In this document: positions 24,085-34,073 of the stretch, in pieces
Numbering within the stretch: position 1 is the first letter of the stretch
How the letters are laid out: the number at the start of each line of letters is the position of its first letter
Assembly: GCA_963753575.1 (NCBI GenBank)
Contig: CAVWCR010000003.1
Coordinates: 1,674,001 to 1,738,000, forward strand
Reading direction: 5' to 3'
Length of the DNA: 64,000 nt
Source of the DNA: VAZQ01 sp963753575
Lineage (GTDB): Bacteria; Pseudomonadota; Alphaproteobacteria; Rhizobiales; Xanthobacteraceae
Translations under genes and position numbers: made by a program
The notes under the pieces: model-generated
Databases searched by the model: none
Seen by the model: the letters and a program-made list of their open reading frames with translations, nothing else
Told to the model about the DNA's origin: nothing

Positions 24085-25884
24085 TCATGCCTTGTCCGAC
24101 AAGTTCAGCCGGATGTGCAATTCGCGCAGTTGCTTCGGCGTCGCTTCCGATGGCGCGCCCATCATCAGGTCCTCGGCGCGCTGGTTCATCGGGAACAGCA
24201 CCACCTCGCGCAGGTTCTCCTCGCCCGCGATCAGCATCACGATGCGATCGACGCCGGGCGCGATGCCGCCGTGCGGCGGCGCGCCGAGCGAGAGCGCGTG
24301 CAGCATGCCGCCGAACTTCTGCTCCAGCACCTCCTCGCTGTAGCCGGCGATCGCGAACGCCTTCTTCATCACGTCGGGGCGATGGTTGCGGATCGCGCCG
24401 GAGGAAAGCTCGGTGCCGTTGCAGACGATGTCGTACTGGATCGCCTTGATGGAGAGGATGGTGTCGCGGTCGTTCGGATCGAGCTTGAGGAAGTCCTCGA
24501 CGGCCATGTTCGGCATCGAGAACGGGTTGTGCGAGAAATCTATTCTCTTCTCCTCCTCGTTCCACTCGTACATCGGGAAGTCGACGATCCAGCAGAGCTC
24601 GAAGCGATCCTTGGCAATGAGATTGAGCTCTTCGCCGATCTTGTTGCGCGCGGGGCCCGCGAACTTGACGAACGCCGCCGGATCGCCGGCAACAAAGAAC
24701 ACGGCGTCGCCGTCCTTGAGGCCGAGTTGCTTGCGCATGACCTCGGTCTTCTCAGCACCCACGTTGTTGGCGACCGGGCCGCGCCCCACCGTGGCGGCGT
24801 TCTCCGACGCAAAGAAGATGTAGGCGAGGCCGGGCTGGCCTTCCGCGATCGCCCAGGCATTCATGCGGTCGCAGAACGCACGCGAGCCGCCGCCGGGCGC
24901 CGGAATGGCCCACACCGCCGCCTTGGGATTTTCCAGAATGCGCGCGAACACCTTGAAGCCGGAGCCGCGGAAGACGTCGGAGACGTCCTGCATCTTGATC
25001 GGGTTGCGCAGGTCGGGCTTGTCGGTGCCGTAGGCGCGCATCGCCTCGGCGTAAGGGATGCGCGGAAATTGTTGCGTCACCGGCTTGCCGCCAAACTCCT
25101 CGAACACGCCGCGCATCACCGGCTCGACGGCCGCGAACACGTCGTCCTGCGTCACGAAGCTCATCTCGAGGTCGAGCTGATAGAACTCGCCGGGCGAGCG
25201 GTCGGCGCGCGCGTCCTCGTCGCGGAAGCAGGGCGCGATCTGGAAGTAGCGGTCGAAGCCCGCCACCATGATCAGCTGCTTGAACTGCTGCGGCGCCTGC
25301 GGCAGCGCGTAGAACTTGCCGGGATGGATGCGCGAGGGCACCAGATAGTCGCGCGCGCCTTCCGGCGATGACGCGGTCAGGATCGGGGTCTGGAACTCGA
25401 AGAAGCCTTGGCTCTTCATCCGCCGGCGCAGCGAATCGATCACCTGCCCGCGCAGCATGATGTTGTTGTGCAGCCGCTCGCGCCGCAGATCGAGGAAGCG
25501 GTACTTGAGCCTGATCTCTTCCGGATATTCCTGATCGCCGAACACCGGCATCGGCAGCTCGCCCGCCGGGCCGAGCACCTCGACCTCGCTGACGAACACT
25601 TCGACCGCGCCGGTCGGCAGATCAGGGTTGTCGGTGCCGGCCGGGCGCTTGCGCACCTTGCCCTCGATCCGCACCACCCATTCCGCGCGCAGCGTCTCGA
25701 CCACTTTGAAGGCGGGCAAATCCGGGTCGGCAACGCATTGCGTCAACCCGTAATGGTCGCGCAGGTCGATGAACAGCAGGCCGCCATGGTCGCGAATGCG
25801 ATGGCACCAGCCCGACAGCCGCGCCGGCTGTCCGATATCGGTCTCGCGCAAGGCGCCACAAGTGTGCGTTCGATAGCGATGCAT
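24085..25884 (-). CDS. aspS: aspartate--tRNA(Asp/Asn) ligase
   Basis: 599 residues, the usual bacterial AspRS length. An N-terminal OB-fold anticodon-binding domain (CGALRETDIGQPARLSGWCHRIRDHGGLLFIDLRD) precedes the class II catalytic core with motif 1, motif 2 (CFRDEDARADRSPGEFYQLDLEMSF) and motif 3 (PPHGGIAPGVDRIVMLIAG), plus the bacterial GAD insertion. It attaches aspartate to tRNA in the cytoplasm. The start at 25884 (MHRYRTHTCG) matches the family N-terminus; the frame extends 25 codons upstream in unlikely sequence. It is the first gene of a minus-strand group with the glycosyltransferase and the P450. Confidence 0.97.
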   Translation of the reverse strand: MHRYRTHTCGALRETDIGQPARLSGWCHRIRDHGGLLFIDLRDHYGLTQCVADPDLPAFKVVETLRAEWVVRIEGKVRKRPAGTDNPDLPTGAVEVFVSEVEVLGPAGELPMPVFGDQEYPEEIRLKYRFLDLRRERLHNNIMLRGQVIDSLRRRMKSQGFFEFQTPILTASSPEGARDYLVPSRIHPGKFYALPQAPQQFKQLIMVAGFDRYFQIAPCFRDEDARADRSPGEFYQLDLEMSFVTQDDVFAAVEPVMRGVFEEFGGKPVTQQFPRIPYAEAMRAYGTDKPDLRNPIKMQDVSDVFRGSGFKVFARILENPKAAVWAIPAPGGGSRAFCDRMNAWAIAEGQPGLAYIFFASENAATVGRGPVANNVGAEKTEVMRKQLGLKDGDAVFFVAGDPAAFVKFAGPARNKIGEELNLIAKDRFELCWIVDFPMYEWNEEEKRIDFSHNPFSMPNMAVEDFLKLDPNDRDTILSIKAIQYDIVCNGTELSSGAIRNHRPDVMKKAFAIAGYSEEVLEQKFGGMLHALSLGAPPHGGIAPGVDRIVMLIAGEENLREVVLFPMNQRAEDLMMGAPSEATPKQLRELHIRLNLSDKA

Positions 25885-26089
25885 GGTCTGTCCCGAAGGC
25901 GGCCCCACTGGCGGTCTGAATGCGCGCGGACAAGCACATGCGCAGGGGGGCTTTGTCAAGAACGTCGGCCCTCTGGAAGAAACCGGCGAAAACCGCTAGC
26001 TTCGGCGCGCATTGCCGGCCGAGACCAGCCGCTTCTTCGCAGATTCAGACAAACCCGCAACGTTGGCCCGACCGGCAGCGGAGGCGCCC

Positions 26090-28324
26090 ATGATCGCGAA
26101 GAAAAGAACGGTGGAAGAAGGATTGTCGCGCCGGCCGACGGCGGCTCGCGCGAGCGAGCGTACCGACGCGACCCGGCGCGCCTTCCTGGCCGGCGGTGTC
26201 GCAAGCGGCGTCGTGCTCGCGGCGGGCTCGGCGCGGCCGCAGCCGATCGCAGGCGACACCATGCCGCCCGCGCCGCAGGACGGCACCAGCGATGTTCTGC
26301 ATGGGGTGACGGTCCCCGATCCGTTCCGACCACTCGAGGACAGCGGGCGCGCCGATGTGCGCGCCTGGGTCGCGGCGCAGGACCGGCAGGCGCGCGCCTA
26401 TCTCGAGTCGCTGCCGACCCGCCAAAAGATTCGCAAGTTCTTCGATGGAGTGCTCGACTATCCGCGCGTCAGCATCCCGCAGCAGCATGGCGCGCGCTAC
26501 TTCTCGTTCTTCAACGACGGTCTCGCCAACCAGGCGAGCTACGGCGTGCAGGAGCCGCTCGCCGGTCCGAGTCGCACCGTGATCGACGCCAGCACGCTTT
26601 CAAGCGACGGGACTGTCGCCATCACGGGCGCCTTTCCGGACCGGCGCGGGACGCGCGTCGCCTACCTGCTCTCGGAGGCCGGCAGCGACCGACAGACGCT
26701 GCGGGTGCGCGTTGTCGATAGCGGGCGTGACCTGCCGTTGCGGCTCGGGTGGTGCAAGCACACGAGCGTCGCCTGGTTCATGAACGGGAATGGCTTCTTC
26801 TACACACGCTATCCGACCGACAGCGATCCCGCGGACTGGGACCGGCGCAGTCACCTCGTTTGCGCGCATCCGCTCGGCCCCGGCCCGGCGAGCATGAGCC
26901 AGGCGAACGAGCGCGTGATCTTTCGGCTGGCCGGGCACCGCGACGTCTTTCTGCGCGTCCAGGCCTCCTATGATGCAGGGTTCCTAAAGATCATGGCGTG
27001 GACCGGCACCAGCGAGAAGGCCGGCTACTACGTCGCGCCGTTCGACGACCTGTCGCAGATGTCCGAACTGGTGCCGCCCGGGCTCGCCGGGTTCTGGCCG
27101 GTCGGCAACATCGGCGCCACCCACTATGCCATCACCAACCTCGACGCGCCGAACTGGCGGCTGGTGCGGATCGACCAGTCCGATCCAAAGCCGGAGCGAT
27201 GGCACACGGTCATTCCCGACAGCGGGCTGCCACTTGACCACGCGGCCGTCTTCAACAGCCGTCTGGTGGTCAAGCATCTCGACCATCTCAACAGCCGGAT
27301 CTCGATCTACGACCTCGGCGGCCGCAAGCTCTCGACGCTCGATTTTGGCGGGCCGGTGCGCGTCTGGTTCGGCCGGCACAATCGCGCCGACAATCACCTG
27401 CTGCTGGAAGTGGAAGAGCGCCAGCGGCCGAGCCGGATCGAATGGCTCGACATCTTCAGACGACAGTCGTCGGTGTTCCGGCCCACGGCCGCCAGACACA
27501 ACCTGTCTGATCTGGTGTTTCGCGACGTGACGGTCACGAGCCGCGACGGCACCCGTGTCCCGATGACGCTGGTGCATCGGCCGGACATTGCGCTCGACGG
27601 CACAAACCGCACGCTGCTTTACGCCTATGGCGGATTCGGCATCCCGATCTGGCCGGGCTACAGCTCGACCATCGCGTCCTGGGTGCGGCTTGGCGGCATC
27701 TATGCGGTCGCGGCTATTCGCGGCGGCGGCGAATTCGGCCAGCCGTGGCATGACGGCGGCCGGCTCGCCAACAAGCAGAACTCGTTTGACGATTTCATCG
27801 CCGCGGCCGAATGGCTGATCGCCAACCGCTACACCAGGCCCGATCGGCTCGGCATCAACGGCGCCAGCAATGGCGGCCTCCTGGTCCTCTCCTGCATGCT
27901 GCAGCGTCCCGAGCTCTACGGCGCGGTCGTAGCCGGCGTTCCGGTCGCCGACATGCTGCGGTTCAAGGAGTTCACCTTCGGCCGGGCCTGGATGCCGGAA
28001 TACGGCGACCCGGAGACCGAGGCGGACTTCAAGACACTGATCGCCTATTCGCCGCTGCACAACGTGCGCCGCGGCGCCAAATATCCGCCGCTGCTCGTGC
28101 TCACCGCCGACAGCGACGATCGCGTGGTGCCGGCGCACGCCTATAAGTTCGTGGCGGCGCTCGGCAGCCAGTCCCCCGCATCGGAGATCCGCCTCAAGGT
28201 GGAAACGCGCGCCGGCCACGGCTTCGGCAATGCGCTGAGCAAGGCGCTCGATCGGACAAGCGACACCCTCGCGTTCCTGTGCGAGAAGCTAGGCGGCCGC
28301 GTGCTCGATCTGCCCAAGGTCTAG
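26090..28324 (+). CDS. prolyl oligopeptidase (S9A) with Tat signal
   Basis: 744 residues. TRRAFLAGG near residue 30 and a hydrophobic stretch give a Tat-type export signal. The N-terminal propeller domain starts with LHGVTVPDPFRPLEDS, a standard S9A opening. The C-terminal alpha/beta-hydrolase carries the triad: the nucleophile Ser in GINGASNGG, Asp in LTADSDDRVVP, and His in RAGHGFG. It should cleave short peptides after proline in the periplasm. The ATG at 26090 has GGAGG six bases upstream, which decides it over upstream starts. Its stop is 3 bp from that of the convergent neighbour. Confidence 0.95.
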   Translation: MIAKKRTVEEGLSRRPTAARASERTDATRRAFLAGGVASGVVLAAGSARPQPIAGDTMPPAPQDGTSDVLHGVTVPDPFRPLEDSGRADVRAWVAAQDRQARAYLESLPTRQKIRKFFDGVLDYPRVSIPQQHGARYFSFFNDGLANQASYGVQEPLAGPSRTVIDASTLSSDGTVAITGAFPDRRGTRVAYLLSEAGSDRQTLRVRVVDSGRDLPLRLGWCKHTSVAWFMNGNGFFYTRYPTDSDPADWDRRSHLVCAHPLGPGPASMSQANERVIFRLAGHRDVFLRVQASYDAGFLKIMAWTGTSEKAGYYVAPFDDLSQMSELVPPGLAGFWPVGNIGATHYAITNLDAPNWRLVRIDQSDPKPERWHTVIPDSGLPLDHAAVFNSRLVVKHLDHLNSRISIYDLGGRKLSTLDFGGPVRVWFGRHNRADNHLLLEVEERQRPSRIEWLDIFRRQSSVFRPTAARHNLSDLVFRDVTVTSRDGTRVPMTLVHRPDIALDGTNRTLLYAYGGFGIPIWPGYSSTIASWVRLGGIYAVAAIRGGGEFGQPWHDGGRLANKQNSFDDFIAAAEWLIANRYTRPDRLGINGASNGGLLVLSCMLQRPELYGAVVAGVPVADMLRFKEFTFGRAWMPEYGDPETEADFKTLIAYSPLHNVRRGAKYPPLLVLTADSDDRVVPAHAYKFVAALGSQSPASEIRLKVETRAGHGFGNALSKALDRTSDTLAFLCEKLGGRVLDLPKV

Positions 28325-28327
28325 CGA

Positions 28328-29227
28328 TCATGTAGCCGTCATGAGGGCCTCGAGGCGCGCGACCACCTCCGGATCGACCCGCGACGTCCACACGCCTACG
28401 AGCACCTGCCGGAAGCGCTCATGGCCGCGCGCCTCCGCTTCGACCGCATCGATGACCGCCGGGCCGTGGGCCACCAGCAGGTCTTCCGTGAGGCCGGCCG
28501 CCAGGAGCCCGAGCATGCGCGGATGCTCCTCGATGCGCACGACCTCCTTCACGAGCGCGAGCGCGCCCTCCGGATCGTCCTTGCCGAGCTCCCATTGGTA
28601 GTCGAACAGCGCCATCGCGTTGTCGTCGCGCTCGCGCTCGAGCGGCGAATAGGCCGTGAGCACGACCCAATGGCGTGCCACCTCCGCCGGCGTGAGCGCG
28701 GCAAAATCGATGCGCTCGTAGCCGGACTTGTAGTCCTCCTCCCAAGCCTTGTAGGCCTCCTCGTCCGCGACAGCGCTCAGGCGGCGGGCGATATCCTTGT
28801 CCTCGATCATGCTGCCGCGGAATCCCCAGGCGTATGCGCCCAGAAGCCAGCGCAACCGCGGCAGCCTGGCGGCGGCTGCCTCCAGACCATCGACGACGCG
28901 TGCGGCGTTGAAGTGCAGGAGCTGGCCCAGGAGCTTCTCCTGCGCAACGAGCGCGAGGAGCGCGTCGTCCGGCTCATGCGTCACCATCGCTTCGATGAAG
29001 GCGAGCGCACGCTCGGGGTCGTCATGGCCGAGCCGATCGAAATACATGGAGAAGGAATAGACCCCCTGCGTCCGGTCGCGCTGGCCGACCGTTCCAACCT
29101 CGCGCCAGCCGCGCACGAGATCGGTGAGCGGCAGCGCCGCCAGCCTGGCGTTGGCCGCCGCAAGCTGCTCCGGCGTCATCTCGTCGGCCGCCGGGTCAAG
29201 GCCGAGGGTCTCATCGCACCAGGTCAT
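28328..29227 (-). CDS. hypothetical protein with an internal duplication (DUF6869-like)
   Basis: About 299 residues, entirely helical, acidic and without signal or membrane segments. Two related halves can be aligned by eye: a first half with YFDRLGHDDPERALAFIEAMV...LVAQEKLLGQLL...VVDGLEAAAARLPRLRWLLGAYAW, and a second half with LFDYQWELGKDDPEGALALVKEVV...LLAAGLTEDLLV...VIDAVEAEARGHERFRQVLVGVW. The composition resembles DUF6869, but this is a guess. The ATG at 29227 is preferred to an upstream one at 29305 because protein-like sequence begins there. The function is unknown. Confidence 0.7.
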   Translation of the reverse strand: MTWCDETLGLDPAADEMTPEQLAAANARLAALPLTDLVRGWREVGTVGQRDRTQGVYSFSMYFDRLGHDDPERALAFIEAMVTHEPDDALLALVAQEKLLGQLLHFNAARVVDGLEAAAARLPRLRWLLGAYAWGFRGSMIEDKDIARRLSAVADEEAYKAWEEDYKSGYERIDFAALTPAEVARHWVVLTAYSPLERERDDNAMALFDYQWELGKDDPEGALALVKEVVRIEEHPRMLGLLAAGLTEDLLVAHGPAVIDAVEAEARGHERFRQVLVGVWTSRVDPEVVARLEALMTAT

Positions 29228-29410
29228 CGCGCCCCTGCGTCTCTTCCTAACACCAGCAATAGCCAAGAATTCCTGCGGATTGCAGTCGCGCTCAATCCCG
29301 GCCACGGCTCATCCTGACAGGAGCGCGCGCAGGACACGCGCGCGCGTGGGCCATGTCAATGATTCCGGTCAATGATGCTGGTCAAGGATGGCGGATCAGG
29401 GAACGCCGTC

Positions 29411-30775
29411 TCACTCGCAGCGGGCGATCTCGGACGGCGCCTTGATCACGCAGTCGGCGCCGAGCCCCTCCGCGGAGGGCGCCACCATCACGGTGGTCAG
29501 TGGCGGCTTCGGCAGCCGGCTGCGGATATCCGCGTTGACCGCCGCGGCGCTGATCGCCTGGACGCGCGCCCCGAAGGTCGAGAGATAATCGTCCGGCATC
29601 TTGTTGAGCCACCAGCCCATCAGCATGCCCGCAACGACCGGTGCCCGCCGCAGCCGCTCCCGGTGCGCCATGATCGTGGCCGTCTTCAGCGGCTCGACTC
29701 GGCCTCGGTCACGCCCTCGGCCGCAAACAGCGCATATTCCTCGCGGATCGCGGCGAGCGCCGCCTGGGCCTTGTCGTTGGCGACCGGCGTTCGGATGACC
29801 AGGAGGAACGGGCCAGGAGAGGCCGACTGCAAGGCCACGGTGACGCCGTAGGTGGCGCCAAGCCGGCCGCGCACCGCGCGCCCAAGCCGGCTATTGGCCG
29901 CGCCGCGGCCGAGAACCGCCACCGCAAGCTCGGTACGCAACGCGTCCGGCGTGCTCTCAAGCGCCGTCGGCGCACCAGCGACAATGACGGTCTGCACCAC
30001 ATTCTTCTTTTCCAGCACAACAAGCTTGCCGGGCGAGCGCAGCTCAGGCCTCACCTCCGCTCCCGGCCGCCCGCTCTGCGGCAAGCCGGCAAAAATCCGA
30101 TCGAGCAGATCGGCGACCTCGGCCGCCGGCATCGGGCCCGCCACCATCAGGCTGAGCCCATCGCGCACCAGGACGTCGCGCCGCCACCCCTCGATGTCGG
30201 CCTTGCTGATCCGCTCGTAGACCGAAGGATCGCCCCCGATGAACCGCCAGTACGGGCTGTCGCCGAAGACGAGCCGCTGGAACAGGCGCAGCCCCAGCGT
30301 TTCGGTATTGTGCTCCGCCTGCCGGCTCGTGAGCACAAGGTTGCGCTGAAACTGCCTGAGCTTGTCTTCCGGCAGCGCGGGATCGGCGAGCACGCGCGCG
30401 AGGATCTGCGCTGCCGCCGCAAACTTGGCGGGCGGCGCCGACAGGGCTCCCACCGTGAAGCGGGTACCCGCGCGCAATCCCATCCCGGCCTGCAGATCGC
30501 GCAGGTCCTCCAGCATGGCGCTGCGGGTCGAGCCGCGCGGGCCCTGCATCATCAGCGCCGGCGCGAAGTCTTGCCAGCGCCTCCTTGCCGGGCAGCGTCA
30601 TGGCCGTGCCGTCCTTGAATGCGAACGCGATCGCCTGCCGGTTGTCATCCGGCATATGAACATGACGAAAGACCAGCCCGGACGGCGTCTTGTGCTCCGT
30701 CACGGCCGGCTCGGCAGCCGCCGCCTTGACGCAAGCGATCAGGATAAGGACGACAAGAGAACGGCGGCCGATCAT
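29411..30775 (-). pseudogene. M16 peptidase paralogue broken by two compensating frameshifts
   Basis: The signal-peptide start at 30775 (MIGRRSLVVLILIACVKAAAAEP) runs into a frame that becomes non-homologous after the GKEALA segment. The M16 C-terminal domain (ALMMQGPRGSTRSAMLEDLRDLQ...VVQTVIVAGAP...GRAVRGRLGATYGV) continues in another frame from about 30565. At about 29697 it returns to the first frame with KTATIMAHRERLRRAPVVAG...EIARCE, ending at 29411. One extra base near 30565 and one missing base near 29697 explain everything. The HxxEH metal site is not in this part, so it may have been the inactive partner subunit of the neighbour. It overlaps the upstream M16 gene by 4 bp (ATGA). Two separate shifts make sequencing error less likely but do not exclude it. 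Confidence 0.75.
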
Positions 30776-32163
30776 GGCTCTGCTCCAGATCCGGGTGCAG
30801 GTGCCGGGGCTCCAGGTGCTGGTGCTCCAGGTGCGAGAATGCCGGTCACGATCCGGCCCGGGCTGGCGAGGCCCTTGAGAATGTGCTCGACGTCAGCCGG
30901 CGCGACCGCCACGATGCGCTGTGGCCACTCGGCCATTTGTTCGTAGGGTGTGCGGTTGGCGAGCCAGCCGACGAGGCGCGAATAAACCTGCGCCGGATCC
31001 TGGTCGGCGCTCGCGCGCGCCTGCGCATACCGGGTCTTGAGCCGGGTGATGGTCGCCTCCGGAACGCCGGTGCTCGCCAGTTTCTGCACGTAGCGCTCGA
31101 TGGCTGCCAGAAGCTGCTCCGGCGCCACCTCCGGCGCTGCGCTCGCACTGATGGAGAGCTTGTAGATCCGCGGTGCAACGCGCGCGATCGAGATCCCGGG
31201 CGACCCGGCTGCAAGCTGCTCGCGGTCAACCAGCATGTCATAGGGGCTCCCCGGCATCCGACTGTGGAGAAAGCTCAGGAGGATGGCGCGGGCCGCACGC
31301 GCAGCGTCCGCATCAGGCTCCTCGATCCGAACAAGCTTCCTGAACAGCACGACGGGCCGCGTGATCGTGGCCTGCTTTTTGCGGACGTCGATGCGCTCAT
31401 CCACGATCGCGGGCACACGCACCTTCGCGCGGTGCGGCAGCTCGCGCGGCGTGAGGCCGGCGAACGCATGGACCGCGATCTCCTTGAGGACGGCCGGCTC
31501 GATGTCGCCTTTGACGACGAAGAAGACGTTGTTGATGGCGTACCATTTGCGATGGAACGCGCGCGCATTCTCGACCGTGATCGCCTTGGCGTCGTGGCGG
31601 CTTTGCGAAAGCTGCAGCATGCTGTCGAGCCTCATTGCAAACCGCAGCAACGGCCGGCTGCGGACCCGCCAAGCATATTCCTGGTCGACCACGTTGCGCT
31701 CGCGCGCCGCCTCCTCCTCGCTGATGTGGAAGTCCTTGAGCCGCGCTGCGTAGAAACCAAACAGAGTCTCGAGATCAGCCCGCGGCCCGTTCGGGCGCGG
31801 CGGAATGACGTGCAGATAGGCAGTGGCTCGATTGCGGGTCCAGCCGTTGGCGTAGCCGTCCGGGAACATGCTGAGGGCGGCGTCCTTGTGCTCGGGATTG
31901 CGCCCGACCAGCATGAGATGTTCGAGATAATGTGCAACGCCGCGGCAGCGGCCGGCGACCTCGTCGGTACAGCCGGCGTTGACGATCATGTGGAAGCGGG
32001 TCGGTGTGCCCGGCTTGTCGCGGACCAGGAAGACCCGCTCGTCGACGCGCTCTTCGGCAGCGAACGCACCGGATGGCAGCAATCCCGAGAATGCTGCCAG
32101 CAACAGCAGCGTTAACAGTGCCTGACGCGCCTTGACCTGCCGATGTGCCGTCACCCGTGCCAT
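30772..32163 (-). CDS. M16 family zinc peptidase, exported
   Basis: 463 residues. The N-terminus has a signal peptide (ALLTLLLLAAFSGLLPSGAFA). The inverted zinc-binding motif HYLEH lies in GVAHYLEHLML, and the downstream metal-binding Glu is expected in the EEEAARERNVVDQEY region. The second half is the non-catalytic M16 repeat. It ends with a low-complexity APGAPAPGAPAPAPG tail. It probably degrades peptides in the periplasm, usually together with a second, inactive M16 protein; that candidate partner is the frameshifted next gene, with which it overlaps by ATGA. The ATG at 32163 directly starts the signal peptide. Confidence 0.9.
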   Translation of the reverse strand: MARVTAHRQVKARQALLTLLLLAAFSGLLPSGAFAAEERVDERVFLVRDKPGTPTRFHMIVNAGCTDEVAGRCRGVAHYLEHLMLVGRNPEHKDAALSMFPDGYANGWTRNRATAYLHVIPPRPNGPRADLETLFGFYAARLKDFHISEEEAARERNVVDQEYAWRVRSRPLLRFAMRLDSMLQLSQSRHDAKAITVENARAFHRKWYAINNVFFVVKGDIEPAVLKEIAVHAFAGLTPRELPHRAKVRVPAIVDERIDVRKKQATITRPVVLFRKLVRIEEPDADAARAARAILLSFLHSRMPGSPYDMLVDREQLAAGSPGISIARVAPRIYKLSISASAAPEVAPEQLLAAIERYVQKLASTGVPEATITRLKTRYAQARASADQDPAQVYSRLVGWLANRTPYEQMAEWPQRIVAVAPADVEHILKGLASPGRIVTGILAPGAPAPGAPAPAPGSGAEP

Positions 32164-32347
32164 GACCCAAGCTCCGCGTTCGACGAGCTGGAAGGCCTGC
32201 CGCCCGCAAGCGGAAAGCGCACGAGATCATGGCAGGTTCCGCATCCACCCTGTTAGTCGCAATGAGCTGCACTCGCGTTCACGGTCGGGTCACGACAATG
32301 CCCTCGGGGTGCGCTAAGAGGCTGGAAAGCAATGAGGTCCGCGCCCG

Positions 32348-33973
32348 ATGCCGATCATGACCACAGCGGAGGCGACCGTCGCGGCGCTCGTCGCGCATGG
32401 CCTCAATACCCTCTATGCGCTGCCGGGTGTGCACAACGATCCATTCTTCGATGCGCTGTTCAAGGCTTCCGACCGCATCCGCACCGTCCACACCCGGCAT
32501 GAGCAGGGCGCAAGCCTGATGGCGCTTGGCGCCGCGCTCGCAACCGGCAAGCCGCAAGCCTATTGCGTAGTGCCGGGACCGGGCCTCCTCAACTCGGCGA
32601 CCGGGCTTCTCACTGCGCATGGCACCAACGCACCGGTCTTGGCGCTGATCGGGCAGATCGCGCAGGCCGCGATCGGCCGCGGCTACGGCCACCTGCACGA
32701 AATTCGCGACCAGGCCGGCATCCTCTCAAGGCTTGTGGATTTCACAGCGCGCATCCGCACGCCCGCGGAAGCGCCCGCGCTCGTCGCCGAGGCGTTCCGC
32801 GCCATGGCGAGCGGCCGCCCGGGACCGGCCGCGCTCGAATGCGCGATCGATGTGTGGGGCCGCAGCGCGCCGGTGCCGCCGATCGCGCCGCCTGAGCCGG
32901 CGCCCGCGGCCCTGATCGACACGGATGCAGTCACGCAGGCGGCGAAGCTTCTCGGCACAGCCGAGCGCATCCTGATCGTCGTGGGCGGCGGCGCGCAGGA
33001 CGCTTCCGCCGAGGTGAGAGAGCTCTCGCACATACTGCAGGCGCCGGTCATGGCGTTCCGGCGCGGACGCGGCGTCATCGACGGCCGCGACCCGTTCAGC
33101 GTCGTCCTTCCGCTCGGACACGAGCTCTGGCGCGAGGCCGACGCGGTGCTCGCGGTCGGCACGCGGCTGTTCCAGGCCATGCAATGGGGCCTCGACGACA
33201 AGCTGCAGGTGGTGCGGGTCGACGCCGACCCCGACGAGCCGGAGCGCTTCCGCAAGCCTGCGGTCGCGCTCACAGGCGACGCCGCGCCGATCCTGCGGGC
33301 GCTGATCGACGCGCTTCCTGCGCGCAATCGCACCCGGCCTTCGCGGCGCGAGGAGATGCTGCAGCGGCAGGCAAAACTGCGCACGCGCCTCGCCAAGCTC
33401 GCGCCCCAGATCGGCTACCTCGAGGCGATCCGTGCCGAGCTGGGTGAGGACGGCCTCTTCGTCGAGGAGGTGACGCAGATGGGCTTTGCGGCGCGCCTCC
33501 TCTACCCGGCCTACAAGCCGCGCACCTTCATCTCGCCGGGCTTCCAGGACTCGCTCGGCTGGGGCTATGCGGCCGCGCTCGGCGTACAGGACGCCCGGCG
33601 CGAGGCGCCGGTGGTGGCGATCGCGGGCGACGGCGGCTTCATGTTCACCGCCACCGAGATGGCGACCGCGGTCCATCACCGCATCCCGCTCACGGTCGTC
33701 GTCTTCAACGACGGCGCCTATGGCAATGTGCGCCGCAACCAGGAGGAACGCTTCGGCAACCGGATCATCGCCAGCGACCTCAGCAATCCGGATTTCGTGC
33801 GCTTCGCCGAAAGCTTCGGCGCCGCGGCCGAGCGCGCCCGCAACCCGGCCGAGCTGCGCACAGCGCTCAAGCGGGCGCTCTCGCGCCGCGATGGGCCAAG
33901 CCTGATCGAGGTGCCGGTCGGGGCGCTCCCCTCGCCCTGGGAGTTCATCATGCTGCCGCGGGTGCGCGGCTGA
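32348..33973 (+). CDS. thiamine diphosphate-dependent enzyme, acetolactate synthase-like
   Basis: 541 residues with the three-domain ThDP fold. The catalytic Glu that activates the cofactor is in TRHEQGASLMA (near residue 51), the middle domain has LLGTAERILIVVGGGAQ, and the ThDP/Mg site reads GDGGFMFTATEMATAVHHRIPLTVVVFNDGAYGN. These are signatures of the acetolactate synthase/benzoylformate decarboxylase family. No regulatory small subunit is adjacent and it stands alone, so it is more likely a catabolic decarboxylase or lyase than biosynthetic AHAS. The substrate cannot be read from the sequence. Confidence 0.9.
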   Translation: MPIMTTAEATVAALVAHGLNTLYALPGVHNDPFFDALFKASDRIRTVHTRHEQGASLMALGAALATGKPQAYCVVPGPGLLNSATGLLTAHGTNAPVLALIGQIAQAAIGRGYGHLHEIRDQAGILSRLVDFTARIRTPAEAPALVAEAFRAMASGRPGPAALECAIDVWGRSAPVPPIAPPEPAPAALIDTDAVTQAAKLLGTAERILIVVGGGAQDASAEVRELSHILQAPVMAFRRGRGVIDGRDPFSVVLPLGHELWREADAVLAVGTRLFQAMQWGLDDKLQVVRVDADPDEPERFRKPAVALTGDAAPILRALIDALPARNRTRPSRREEMLQRQAKLRTRLAKLAPQIGYLEAIRAELGEDGLFVEEVTQMGFAARLLYPAYKPRTFISPGFQDSLGWGYAAALGVQDARREAPVVAIAGDGGFMFTATEMATAVHHRIPLTVVVFNDGAYGNVRRNQEERFGNRIIASDLSNPDFVRFAESFGAAAERARNPAELRTALKRALSRRDGPSLIEVPVGALPSPWEFIMLPRVRG

Positions 33974-34073
33974 GGCGCCAGGAATCCCTTCCCGCATAGC
34001 GGTGGAGAGATCGCAACGGCCCGCGTTCCGGCCCTGACAAGCGCGCCAGCCTGCGCTATATCAGGCCTGACGT

